From NCBI RefSeq assembly GCF_000003605.2, contig NW_003109092.1, positions 92,303 to 123,378 of the forward strand: a stretch of 31,076 nucleotides of DNA, in the 5' to 3' direction. Under the pieces are notes generated by a model, which had not been told where the DNA came from, made no database searches, and saw only the letters and a program-made list of their open reading frames with translations. The first letter of the stretch is position 1. Each line of letters opens with the position of its first letter. The stretch comes from Saccoglossus kowalevskii (Eukaryota; Hemichordata; Enteropneusta; Harrimaniidae). The translations under genes were made by a program, and so were the position numbers. Shown in pieces: positions 18,246-29,225 of this stretch.

Positions 18246-20520
18246 GGGAGTTGTCTTTTGTATGGTGGGTGGTCAGATTTCCAATGTTTGACTGAAAACA
18301 TGCTGCAAAATAAAATCTCAGTGATATTATGCTTGTTCTGGGGCCTTCAAATGTTGAAATAAATATATAGGTTTCTGTCTTTTTAAAGATTTTGTTGTCA
18401 CTTTACGGTTGACACTCAGCAAATTGTAATTCTATTCTTTATAGAAATAACATGTTTTTTTTCAATGTATCAATTTTGTATCACAATTGTACTTCATCAA
18501 CCAATGAATTTTTAGTCCTCAGAGTCACATGTTGTGTCCTTGACCAATCAGGAAAGCTTCTGATACCATCCAATCAGGGTGGTCAGGCACTTTTCCTGGC
18601 AGGTTTTTTTCGGGTAGATAATTTAGTATTTAAAAAAAAAAAAAAAGAGAAATATGTAAGTATTTGTTGTTTTTTGAGATGTAAATAATATTTTTTTTTT
18701 ATTTGAATACTGAATTTTGTAGATGTCCTATAGAAAATTGACTAAGTTCACACTTTATTTTGTCATCCCATATTGCATTTCTTCTATTAGAGATTCATGT
18801 GGATATTTTCAAAACTGAATAAGCGGTTAAAACTTGTCTCATCCAGAGTCACCAATTCAGTTCGAGAGCGAGAACTATAATCCATATTTATTGATGTAGT
18901 TAGCATAATTGCCAACGCATATTTAATAACATGCACACTTCTACAGCATTTATGATTCAGCTAGAAGTATATTGAACATTAAACTATATCTTCAGCTAAT
19001 ACCCAGCATGCACTTCTAATAGAAGAAATAGAGTATGTGTAACACACTATCATAGAATCAATTATCGCTAGAGTATTTGAACAAAAAACAAAAACGAACA
19101 AGTATTAGCATATGTATCTTAGCCCTTACAATTTTCTTATAAGGGGTGCTGCTAAATTATTTGAAGCAATTTGGAAAAAAAAAATGGTTTTGCATTTTTT
19201 TTCCCCCTGGATCCTCCACCATTAGTTTACTGTGAGTATGATAGTCTCATCAATACTTTAGACAAATCATTCAGCATCGATTTTACCCAAGATTCTCCTG
19301 CAGTCTTAAAGACCTCTACAATAAATGAATGTTAGCTTATTGACCATGCAAATAGATTTACACAGATAGTATATGGATGGGCCAATCAAATACTGTCAAT
19401 AGTTGATGTTATCAAAGTTTATTATAGAGTGTCTCGGAGAGCAAATGTATTCTAAATATATTATTAACTGTAATCAAAAAAAAAAAAAATTATTTGGTGA
19501 AAACCATTAAATCTGTTGAATGCTGAAGGGTCTTGTGTAATTCACAGAGCCCCCTAGTTCAACTGTAATGAGTTAAGAGATGACGTAATGAAGGTGGGTT
19601 GGATTTATAAGGCATCCATGCTTGGGATAACCCCGTTTTATGACAGATAGATACTTAATAAAACAAAACTGTTAGCGAACAAACCAATTAAATTTACTCC
19701 AATGCAAAGTGTTACAGTAATTCTAATAATCCAGTGTCATTAACAGTAACTTTTTTCTCTCGGTGTAGTTATTTTTACAAGAAATAAAATTTAGACTTTT
19801 CTCAAAGTTGTTTGCTTATTGTTTTTTTTTTTTTATTGATTAGAATCAATTTGTTTCATGGTTGGCAGTGCATATATACGCTTTTCCATGCAAGTACCCC
19901 TTCCCAATATTATGTTGATTGCCAATATCCGTATTCCAGTGTCGTTGTTTACATAAGCATTCCCAATCTCAGTTTCATTGAATCAAACTTCCCTATTTCT
20001 GCACTAGATAACATATCTCTGAATCTAGTAAATCAAAAGAAAGCTTTGCCTTGTAAGGCCTCCTTGCACTAAAATATGAAACACCATAATCTTGCGACAT
20101 AGCAAGGGGTGTAATTATCGGTAATACTTCACTGACCTACAGGAGGGAAGAGTAAACCCCAACTTCACTTGTCACTGCACTATATATTGCACTATTATAA
20201 CAAAATTACAAGAATTGCTTTCCATATTTTCAACGTCGTTTTTGTTATGACATCTCTCGGAATTGGCAGTATTTTAGTATAAAAAATTCTAAATACCAGA
20301 TATGGGTTGCCCCCCCCCCCCCAAAAAACAAACAAACAAACAAACAAACTTTAAGAAAACCTTTTGACAAAGAACAGGGCGTTATTATCTTGGGTTGTTA
20401 TATTCTTCCCAGGTGGTTACAAAAAATAAAGAAAATACAAACCCATATATTAAAAGGTAGCTTGTAACTATCTTAAATTCAGACTCAATAAATGTACGAA
20501 TTAAATGGCAGCAGTCCTCG
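18246..20520. other. CpG-poor AT-rich DNA, no gene
   Basis: Contains an A run at about 18631-18645, a C13 run at 20310-20322 followed by (AAAC)n to about 20348, and several short open frames without support (18452-18688, 19812-20072). Nothing coding is recognised. Confidence 0.45.
20310..20349. repeat. C13 run and (AAAC)n microsatellite
   Basis: Thirteen C, six A, then about five AAAC units. Confidence 0.9.
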
Positions 20521-20640
20521 CACCGCGTCCTGTTCGATATGGAACTCATAGCGACGTATACAACGCGTGTAAAATACACTGTTTATTTACATGAAAATCG
20601 AACACGCGCTGCGCGACGACTACCGCGCTTTAAATGGCTA
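20521..20640. promoter_or_regulatory. CpG cluster at the composition boundary
   Basis: Fifteen CpG in 120 bases, including CACGCGCTGCGCGACGAC at 20604-20621, directly at the switch from CpG-poor to CpG-normal DNA. It could be a promoter or an insulator-like edge. No TATA box or coding start can be tied to it. Confidence 0.35.
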
Positions 20641-20650
20641 TTTCTTATTA

Positions 20651-20862
20651 CTGTGAAACCATTTATTTTCACTGGTATTTAATTTCTCTATTTTGATGCT
20701 TTCAGCAATTTCACTGGGTTTTAAGTTCACAAATTTGGCAGCGCAACAATGAGTTCAATTGTTGTTTTACGTGATCACGTGGATTTAATTTAGCGGATAT
20801 CACTTATCGACGGAATTACCGGATTTAAAAACCTGCAAATGAATAAGGCGTTTACTATACAG
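20651..20862. mobile_element. Possible diverged TA-flanked MITE
   Basis: Begins TA-CTGTGAAACCATTTATTTTC and ends TACTATACAG-TA, recalling the CTGT...ACAG ends of MITE family A. The inverted match is weak. It contains the palindrome ACGTGATCACGT at 20769-20780. Confidence 0.3.
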
Positions 20863-22770
20863 TACTCTTTGAACGCCCTCTTTTACGACAAAAAAATACT
20901 TTCGTTTTTTTTTTCTATCGCCACTTTGTTTCCATTTTGCAACAAAATTATTCAGGAGGTGTTGTGTTGTACCCGTAATATTGTGCTACTATTTTATTTA
21001 ATGAAATACGTGCCCTAGGTAATTTAGAAAGTGAGTAAACAAAGTTGGTGATCGCTTACCGCCTTGCTGGACATTTACAGTACATTTAAATTACATTGAA
21101 ACGGTATACGGTGAACGGTATATGTTGGAACAAATTGAGTTTCACGGATAGGGTAATGTCAGATATTCTCGGGCGGAGCTACGTCACAGAACGTTCTAGG
21201 TTGCTAAGACGCGCCACCGTATCATGCACGAAAACGGCTGAAGTCAAGAAAACAGAACAAACTCAACTACTAGTATGTGACAATCATGAACAACTAAATT
21301 TATATATGTTGCACATTTAGGGGTAATCTTGTTACACTGTTCATGAGAATTTCAACAACTAGCCCAAAGTATATTTTTTGTGAGAGTTTTTGACCGTTGT
21401 TTCAGTTCACCGGTTGTGGTTGTCCGGCGGTGAAAATGCCCGGATGTTCGCTCCCGAGAATGAGCATGCAGGTGTTGGCCTTTCGGAGTTTGTAGTCGTT
21501 GACCTATCACATTTTGCATACTGTGTTTGTAGCAGGTGGCCCCTATTCCCAAGATCTGCATAATGACGTGTGAATATTCATAATCTCACTCGAAACACCA
21601 TATACCCCTAATATAAACCCAGTGACCGACAACGTGTCCCAGATAGCTCGATAATTAGTCTGTCTGCCACATCGCCTTATGTGTAAGTTTTGACTTCGAA
21701 TCCAAATATCAGTACAACAGTTGTTAACTAAGTCAGACATTGTGTTATTTGGTCAGTGTTTCATCTTTAATGTCACGTGATTTATATGAAGTTCTAACAC
21801 AATTTATGAGCGAAAAGGCTCATATAGTGAAAGGCATGAAGATGTACCTTATTTTATAGACATATTTATGACTATTTGTAAATACGGCCGTCAGCTTTCA
21901 TTCAAATTCAAATTTCACGCTGGCCCGAGATCTCCGCATTATATACTCCTATAATGCGCGCACAAGCCTGGAGTGACATACTACGTAGCAACCGTGAACA
22001 CACACTTATTGAAAATGAAGGTCTAAACATTTATATTTATAAAACGTGTATACAGTCCTGAGCTTTATGTTCCCATTGTAAAAGCCCTAAAGCATGTACT
22101 ATGTATAAAATCAAAGAGACGAGTCAGACTCAGAAACAGGACAGTCCTGTATTGGGGTACTGATTGGTCGATCGGTACCATTCATAAACGAAAAAATTAT
22201 AATTATTTTTAGAGTGAGTCACCGAGAGCGCGGAAGACGTGGTATTAGTCAGTGATTTGCTCTCTTCAGTGTTTTTATAGGTGAATTCGTATATTTTGAC
22301 GTTGGATAACTGCATTGTGTTTTGGGAATTAATTACTGGCTAGTTTAATTTGGGGGAGTATTTTTTTTCCTTCCTGATAGAATAATTTGCGTCATCTTAT
22401 TTGTCCGAGATGTCATTGGCACTCTAAAATCTAAATATAACAAAGAAAATTTAAAATCAATTTGATGTTATATTGTTATAAATCGTCAAAAATATTTTCA
22501 AATAATAGTTAGCGATGTTCTCTCCTTTAAATAGATACGTTTTATGTACCCTCGCCGCAACCATTATATTCCACTCGACACGATAACATTACAAAACGAA
22601 CAAACACTCAGCATTCAGTATTTTCCAATCACTCCGTTATTTCCGCATGACGCATCTTACGAAATAGTAATATATCTATGTCGCTACCACGTCTTCATAA
22701 GTGGCGTGTCAAGTCTTCAGAAAACGAAGGATCCGCTATTGTGTCAGTGTTCGCTCTGGACTTTTCACGA
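20863..22770. other. CpG-normal DNA, no gene recognised
   Basis: Frequent CpG. 21178-21215 packs a CRE-like TACGTCA, the palindrome AGAACGTTCT and GTTGCTAAGAC (RFX half-site-like). Several short frames on both strands have no family signature. Confidence 0.4.
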
Positions 22771-22785
22771 CCGCTAGGGGCGCTC
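22771..22785. promoter_or_regulatory. CTCF-like motif
   Basis: CCGCTAGGGGCGCTC resembles the CTCF core CCACTAGGGGGCGCT with one G fewer and one substitution. Hand comparison only. Confidence 0.25.
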
Positions 22786-23133
22786 GGTTGACCTAAAAAA
22801 ACGTAATGCGGCTTTGTTCACAATAAAGAAAAAAACACGCTACAATAATAACAGCGATATAAGAACTGCATCAGCGATCACGCAGACGATGGTGTGTATG
22901 TGACCTACTCGGTGTACAGTAAACGAACAGAGTCGGTGCAACCCAGCGGGATTAAACACCAGGGGAATTGTCGAAAAGGAATAGGAACACAAAGGCATAT
23001 TTACCGAGACGTGGAAAAAGAGACGTTTTTTTGAACACGTGAATGTCATTGTGCCAGGGAATATATTTGATTGTTACAAAAACTATTACGCACTGTATGC
23101 GGGGGAGCAGACTTTTCGGAGACGCCGGTAACC

Positions 23134-23217
23134 ATGGGAACGCCAAAGAAGAAAGAAATGAGCGAAACTGTATGGTGCTGTATGTACATAATACGTGTTT
23201 ATAGCTTTCTGTTAATG
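23134..23217 (+). CDS. Possible first coding exon (28 codons)
   Basis: ATG in an ideal context (ACCATGG: A at -3, G at +4), 28 codons, then ATG|GTAAGTCC, a full-consensus donor in phase 0. It reads MGTPKKKEMSETVWCC, then a hydrophobic stretch to FLLM. The layout (short N-terminus, Cys pair, hydrophobic run, phase-0 intron) recalls tetraspanin exon 1 at 8925-8990, but an Arg in the hydrophobic run and the lack of the FNxxFW signature argue against that. No second exon was found in the remaining 7.9 kb, so the rest would lie outside the window. Confidence 0.3.
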
Positions 23218-25178
23218 GTAAGTCCAATCATTTTAATTACAATATTAATTTAACGCGTGTACCGTTTTGCAGGTCACACACAGTACAATGTGGGTTACCA
23301 TCACATCCAGCGTAATATTACGCTTCGGCTTTAAAGCTAGGCATGGGAATTTAGACTGAAAGGGATGGGGAGAACGGTACCCTTCAAAACGCAATACTAG
23401 TACTAGACAGAGCTTAGCGTTGTTATTGTTCCCCATATGTGAGTATGTGTTCCGAACGCGCGGTTGAATGAGTGTTGGTCAGCCATCATCCCCGAGTGTT
23501 GTGGCACGGGGGTATCTGCGTAACAATTCATTCGGTTATATTTAGTGTCTATCTTGACGCGACTGCTGGTATTGCGGATCAATCGAATGGCCGATTGGAC
23601 AGAAGAAATTTAACAATTCTCTTTAAATTTAAATGCATTAACTCTGTACTTTTGTATATTGTCCATCCCCGTAACCACCGACATCATAAAAAAACAACAA
23701 CTGTGTTTTGTGTCTGTCGGTGTCGTCAAAGAAGGATTCTTTTGAACTACCATACGATACGCTCCGGTGATGATCGAAGTGCGCTATATGGAATGGATTC
23801 GTTTATTAATTGCTTTTTGTGGTTACTAGTATACACGAACGAAATGGCATGGGATATAGCTGAATTAACAAGGCATCATCACAAACTGATGTATTTTGTC
23901 TGGAGTGTTATTGAAAAATCTGTTAAAATGGTGCCGCCGTGCCGTATATTGATGATGAACACAGCTGTTATATTTCTGCGGCGTTTGATGCCATTGCGGT
24001 GATATGATGACGTTCACTAGAATACTTATAGTAGGGGCAATAGCTGTATACTGTGTATAGCGTGGTGGGAGTATGCTGAGTGCGCAAGGCACTTCGACGG
24101 AATGGGTGGTGAAGGAAGCCGCAACCACCGGTCCACAAATCGGTTAAAGCGGAATGTAATTACCAACGACGATCGTACTTTTATTTCCGTCAACCCGACT
24201 GGCTCACCCACTCACTAATCCATCTAAAGCTATGCGATACGCAGTAAAGCTTACTGCGTGATTATAACCACACAGACCATACACGCTTGTGCGCACATCG
24301 ATGAATTTGTTTTTTGGAAAATAAGAACAAAGACGTTTTTATCACAATTCTGGTGAAATCGACTTTTCTTATAGCATCATTCGCGAAGTAAACCGTCCTA
24401 ACGTATATTTAAAAAAATGTAACGTGGCTGCTGTGTTATGTTTCCAGTTTCAATTACGCAAACAATATTTGCAAGTTCTATGCCTGGCAGACATTATTAG
24501 AAAGTATATCTTGTCTTTTTTTCATATTAAAAGTCGATAAAGTCTTATATAATTGGGTGCGATGTCGACGTTATCTCTTTATTACAACGGAACCGTACTG
24601 TGCCGTATAATACGTATGCGCAGCAGATGGCGATGGTTGTCCTGGTATATGAATGATGTTAATATACAGTATTCCCCACAATCCCATCCGTTATGAGTAT
24701 TTTGATTGCCTATACCGGAACAGACAGAAATACATGATGGAACGATAGACACCGTGTCATGAACTTTGACGTGTTCATCGTCTATAAACATACGGTCAAA
24801 CCATATTCGAACTTTTTTCGAAGTGGTACTTCTCTCACATAAACACAAATTAAAAATACAGTATAGGTATTAACTTTGAGTATTTCTTCCATCCACGTAT
24901 TTTTTACTGAATGGGGACATCATTTTGGTAACGATTCGGAACATAGCACTATTTGTTCGATGAAATAATGATAACGACAGTGCTCATGCGCGTCGAATAT
25001 CCTGTACGTATAGGTAAATCAGGGCGCATGCGCGTTTATGTTCCTCATTATTTTATAAAATGAATATTTGACGCGTTTTACTGAAGACTTATAATGATGC
25101 TATCAATACAGATATCAGACATAATTAATTAAACGTGCTCAAAACTAACCAAGGTTGATGCTTCATACAATCTAATTA
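23218..25178. other. CpG-normal DNA with long chance-like open frames
   Basis: 23472-24002 is stop-free for 176 codons on the + strand, but it begins at GTG and shows no domain. 24582-24848 on the minus strand (88 codons) contains NQNTHNGWDCGEYCIL, superficially like a C48 protease cysteine motif. Neither can be called a gene. Confidence 0.35.
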
Positions 25179-25573
25179 AAATCAGATCTTATTGGGCTTT
25201 TCTTATTTTTTTTCAGTCATATTAAAATTTGTTTTCTTTATTCTATTTTTGAATTTTCAGACTGCATCAACCTCCAAAGAAGATCTCGTTCGTGAGATTT
25301 CGAATAACCTAATTAGTCAACCAATCAAAGACGGCTTTGTATACAGTGATTATTCCATTTGTGTTCAAACGTCGAAGTCCAACCAAGGCTATATAAAAAA
25401 CCTTCTCTGATTGGTTATTGAAGATTGTGAGAGTTAAACGAGATCTAGCATGGCGATTTTTCAAATCTCTGAGCTTTCACAGTCAGACAATTACACAAAA
25501 TTTAAATTAGGGGAATTATTGAAAAAAATTACACACCAAAAAAATAAAAATTAAAATAAATAAGATCTGATTT
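25179..25573. mobile_element. Foldback element with nested inverted repeats
   Basis: The outer ends AAATCAGATCTTATT (25179-25193) and AATAAGATCTGATTT (25559-25573) are perfect inverted copies. Inside, AGATCTCGTT (25281-25290) is inverted at 25437-25446, and CCAATCAAAG (25321-25330) at 25405-25414 with mismatches. No target duplication was found beside the ends, so it may be an old MITE. A stop-terminated frame at 25261-25410 after an AG lies inside it. Confidence 0.6.
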
Positions 25574-26266
25574 CATATTGCCTCTGCAAGATACAAAAGT
25601 TCTCTGGTAGTTTATCGCTACAATCAAATATATGCCAGACGGCCTTAGCTCGAGTGTCTTCGTGTTTCTATGATAAGCCGTGCAACGACATCGACTACAG
25701 TATATAAATTGTCATACGATATCGGCGTCTGTACTGTCGAAATCAATGACAGGTGCTCACACAGAGGGGGGGGGGGACACTACATGTATGCGAGGAGTAG
25801 TATCATCATCATGATAAGTACGGTAAGTCTCCTAGATTTACAGCATGGTCCTGTACTCCTAGCGGATATGTGGTGAATTAAAACGAGATTATTATTATTC
25901 AGACTGTTTTTCAATTAGTTAAATCTCGCCTTTTGATTGCTGTGAGTTCCGAAGGCTCAACAACGAGTTAAATTGAATTTATACTCATCGTGATACGAAT
26001 TCAAGAATGATGTAGCGCATGCGCACTCAGAGGAGATACTGCGGTGTAGTTTACACAGTGCAGTATTAGTATATGTCAAAATGTGTTACGTAAAACGGCG
26101 GGAGAAATATAAATAGAATAATAGATAGAGATGTAGCTTATATTCTGTATTATGTTACGTTCCATGTCTGATTCTGTTCGATAGCAACATTTATTTACTT
26201 TTTATTAGTAGTCGTAAGAGTAACATTCAAATTTACGCAATGATGCAGGCCATATTTCGTTTTTTT
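25574..26266. other. CpG-normal DNA; G11 run and a donor-like site
   Basis: An ATG at 25670 opens a frame through a G11 run (25766-25776) to a consensus donor ACG|GTAAGTCT at 25822/25823. A homopolymer inside the frame makes coding unlikely, so a non-coding exon or chance is more plausible. Confidence 0.3.
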
Positions 26267-26932
26267 AGCTCAGCTGTCGACTTTGTCGAGCGGAGCTTAT
26301 CATATGAGTAATTGTCTGTCGTCGTCCGTGTCAACTTTTTACATTTTCAACTTCTTCTTGTAAACTATAATTCTTATTGCTTTGATACTTAGTGTATATG
26401 TACCTTGGGCAGACCTCTCTTACATTTGCTCATTTCGTGATGATATCTTTGATTCTCTAATTTTGATGAATATTTTTGTCATTTTTTAGTAAAAAGTGAT
26501 ATTTTTGACTTCTTGTTGAAAACCGCAAGTCTGATTGCGTTGATACTTTATATATAGGTACCTCAGATAGACCTTTCTCAGATTTGTTCATTTCGTGATG
26601 ATATCTGCAATTCTCTAATTTGGATGAATATTTTTGTCTTTTTTGTTAAAAATTGACATTTTCGACTTTTTGTTAAAATACGCAAATCTCATTGATTTGA
26701 TACTATACATATAGGTAACTCAGGTAGACCTCTCCCAGATTTGTTATATCTAATTTTGATGAATATTTTGGTCATTTTTGGTAAAAAGTGATATTTTAGC
26801 AATTCTTGTTGAAAACAGCAAGTCTGATTTCTTTGATACTATACATATTGTTCATTTTCTAATGATATCTTCATTTTTTTTATTTGAAATGTGCATTGCT
26901 AACAGCTATCTCAGTCGACAGGCTGCTTGTTT
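26267..26932 (+). mobile_element. pearl/Helentron-like element, copy 3 (complete)
   Basis: The 5' arm AGCTCAGCTGTCGACTTTG...GCGGAGCTTATCATATGAG matches copy 2. There are four core units, the last shortened (GATATC at 26442, 26600 and 26863). The 3' arm GTGCATTGCTAACAG...GGCTGCTTGTT carries the hairpin CAGTC-GACA-GGCTG (26912-26925) with one G-T wobble. Part of the AGCAGAG segment is deleted before the hairpin. A 66-codon frame in its 3' part is incidental. Confidence 0.72.
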
Positions 26933-27416
26933 AAGTATCATTTTGACAACGTTTACGGTTCTAGTAACCGTGTTTTGACGAACTCCAAACGCGTTTCGAG
27001 GATTTCGGCCCCGTTAACTTGGTGCTAATACATTCGATACGATATAAGCCGCTTATGAGGAATACCAACAGTTAAATGTGGGGGCATGAACTCGATAACT
27101 AAAGAACTGTTTGTTTTTACACGTTGATTCATACTTTAGATTTGTATTATTATTGTATTATTTTATTTTAAAAGGGCTGTATTTGCACAATGCGTTTTAG
27201 TGTGATGCAATAGGTGATCAATTGAAATGCGCATGGGTTTTAAATTTCTGGTACGTACTATCAATTCAAAGTGTGTATTCTCTGCTCATCACCTAATACG
27301 GGTTGGGTTCAGGATAAATAATATCCAGAGGTGGCCATCAACATGCGATGTCATGGAGACATTGCCGATAGTTGTCTTTAATGCGCCACAGTGTTGCAAC
27401 GCGTGTTCGAATTTAA
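26933..27416. other. CpG-normal DNA, nothing recognised
   Basis: A 64-codon frame at 27227-27421 has no domain or splice support. Confidence 0.45.
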
Positions 27417-27458
27417 CGTAAACCTCAGACTAGTAAAATTACTAGTCTGAGCGTAAAC
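27417..27458. mobile_element. 28-bp perfect hairpin between 7-bp direct repeats
   Basis: CTCAGACTAGTA-AAAT-TACTAGTCTGAG (27424-27451) has 12-bp perfect arms and a 4-base loop. CGTAAAC stands immediately on both sides (27417-27423 and 27452-27458). This is the layout of an inserted element with target duplication reduced to its inverted ends, or of a template-switch event. A regulatory hairpin is the alternative. Confidence 0.6.
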
Positions 27459-28026
27459 TAACAATACATTTACACATGAGAATCATAACAAACACAACGA
27501 CTGTGCCTCTTTGTTAACCGAATAATTAAAAGGCTCTCATCGCTACAATTAGTTCGGTTAAATCATTCACGCTATTAACCCACTAGAACCTGCGAAATTA
27601 GTACTGGTCACATTCGTATTACTGTATCACTTGAACACATGCAGGAATATTAAATCTTATTCAAATTATAAAAAATGGCACTTATTGAAATTTACTATTG
27701 AGAGAGAACCTCTCGATATTTTTCGTATTCCGCGTGAAAGGCGAGTAATATAATTTTGATCAGCTTCTTGAACTATTACGTGTAGACACGTCATGATTGG
27801 TGATACGTGTTACTTCACAATCTTATCACGTTAGTTCTTGAAACATTTCGATATTGGCTCGATTTCCTGCTACTCTTCTCAGTACTGTATATGTCGGCAT
27901 ATGCAAAGGAAACGAGCCGAGACGATGTGATTGCCGGCTGGCTTAGCACACCGTCGGTCATGGAAACAGTGCGGGTATTACTGACCCTGACGAAGATGTT
28001 TTGGGTCACTAATATGACGTCCCACG
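27459..28026. other. CpG-normal DNA, nothing recognised
   Basis: Open frames overlap on both strands at 27807-28066 with no domain, as expected from composition. Confidence 0.45.
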
Positions 28027-28034
28027 TATAAATA
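28027..28034 (+). promoter_or_regulatory. TATA-like box
   Basis: TATAAATA, preceded by TGACGTCCCACG at 28015-28026. A start near 28057 would follow. No coding exon was found downstream, so support is weak. Confidence 0.2.
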
Positions 28035-28861
28035 AGACAGTTTAACGTGCGAGCGTGATGACACACTGTGCGTGAACTTCAGTTTAGCCCTGGGGATATT
28101 CAATATCACATAGACAGGCAAACATATCGGCTGAACTCGCACGTGTCTCATCAAAAGTTACTGTTAATCGCGAAAAAGCGCACCGCGGGCGATATCATCC
28201 GCCTTTCGGCATAGTAACTGGCGTGGTTAGTATTGTTTTAGACTAATACACTAAATACACATTAAAATGTACTTCCAAAATATTGCTTTTGTGTAAATTT
28301 GTTATTTTACCGCTGGACTCCCGCGGAAATTATACGACTAGTATAGTAAAAGGGTGGATATATTAAACGCAGTTAATAAAACAGTATACATTTTATGTGT
28401 TGTCATAGTTTCGTGTTGTGGAGTACTATGATCAATTCAATGTATATTTCGCCAGTGTGACTGTGTGAATATAACAACCAACCCCCTCGAATACACAATA
28501 CGTGACTCGTTTGAAAGCTGACGCTAAAATTTACAGCTTGAATCTCATAACTGGCCCGGGGCACATCCAGACCGATGGTGTTATCGCGGCATCCATTATT
28601 GGATTGCGTCATAACGAAAACGTCACTCAAAACCTGACTTTTTTCCATTGTTCTTCTTGGAAACTGATTTCACAAATAGTTAATAATAGAGGAAGTGCTG
28701 ATTCAGTGCTTGATTTACACAACAATGGAACTAAAAGGGAATGGCATGGATGCTAGTTTACTCAATTTAGCATGCGAGTGCGTTTCCGTGTCCATAAATT
28801 CGTATGACACGATCGCGTGTAGCTTGTCGCATCAGATTAATGACGTGTAAACTCAATTTCT
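28035..28861. other. CpG-normal DNA, nothing firm
   Basis: Overlapping frames on opposite strands (28403-28648 minus, 28502-28756 plus, the latter from GTG) show no recognisable protein. Confidence 0.4.
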
Positions 28862-29225
28862 ATCTAAACATTGATTGTACCTTGTATTGTACCTTGTACA
28901 CGAACGGCGGCATTCTGCAGCAGCCGACAAGCGGTCATTTTGCATTCGAGTCAGCGGAGGCAAATGATTCATTAATACAAAGTATAGTACTCGTTTTTTC
29001 AGTCATATTGAAAAATCTGTCTAAACATTGAATGTGCCTTGTATTTAGAGTAATCTAACTATCTGTGCAGAAAAGGTGACATTTTTAGTACTATCCATAT
29101 ATGAAAAACATAGAATATACCTTGTATTGACAACAATCTGAGCGCCAACATTTTGCAGCAGACGACAAGCGTCCATTTTGAAATCGTGACATCGGCGCTG
29201 TCAGTACAAAAGTTTAGTACTCGCT
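28862..29225 (+). repeat. Diverged local tandem duplication
   Basis: CTAAACATTGA(T/A)TGT(A/G)CCTTGTATT occurs at about 28865 and 29020, with a weaker form near 29105. The block TGCAGCAGCCGACAAGCGGT at 28915-28934 is repeated as TGCAGCAGACGACAAGCGTC near 29152, and both are followed by CATTTTG and, further on, TTAGTACTCG or ATAGTACTCG. Two main copies lie about 240 bp apart. Confidence 0.65.

Noticed and set aside
21053-21074. Minus-strand five-codon start (MSSKA) before a GTAAGC donor
   Set aside because: Too short to support alone, and no partner exon was recognised to the left.
22952-23227. 91-codon minus-strand frame
   Set aside because: No recognisable domain, and it overlaps the candidate + strand first exon.
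25261-25410. Exon-like frame after a good acceptor
   Set aside because: It sits inside a foldback element, has no donor or recognisable domain, and ends at a stop; kept only as a finding, not as a gene.
26778-26978. 66-codon hydrophobic frame
   Set aside because: It lies mostly within the 3' part of pearl-like copy 3.
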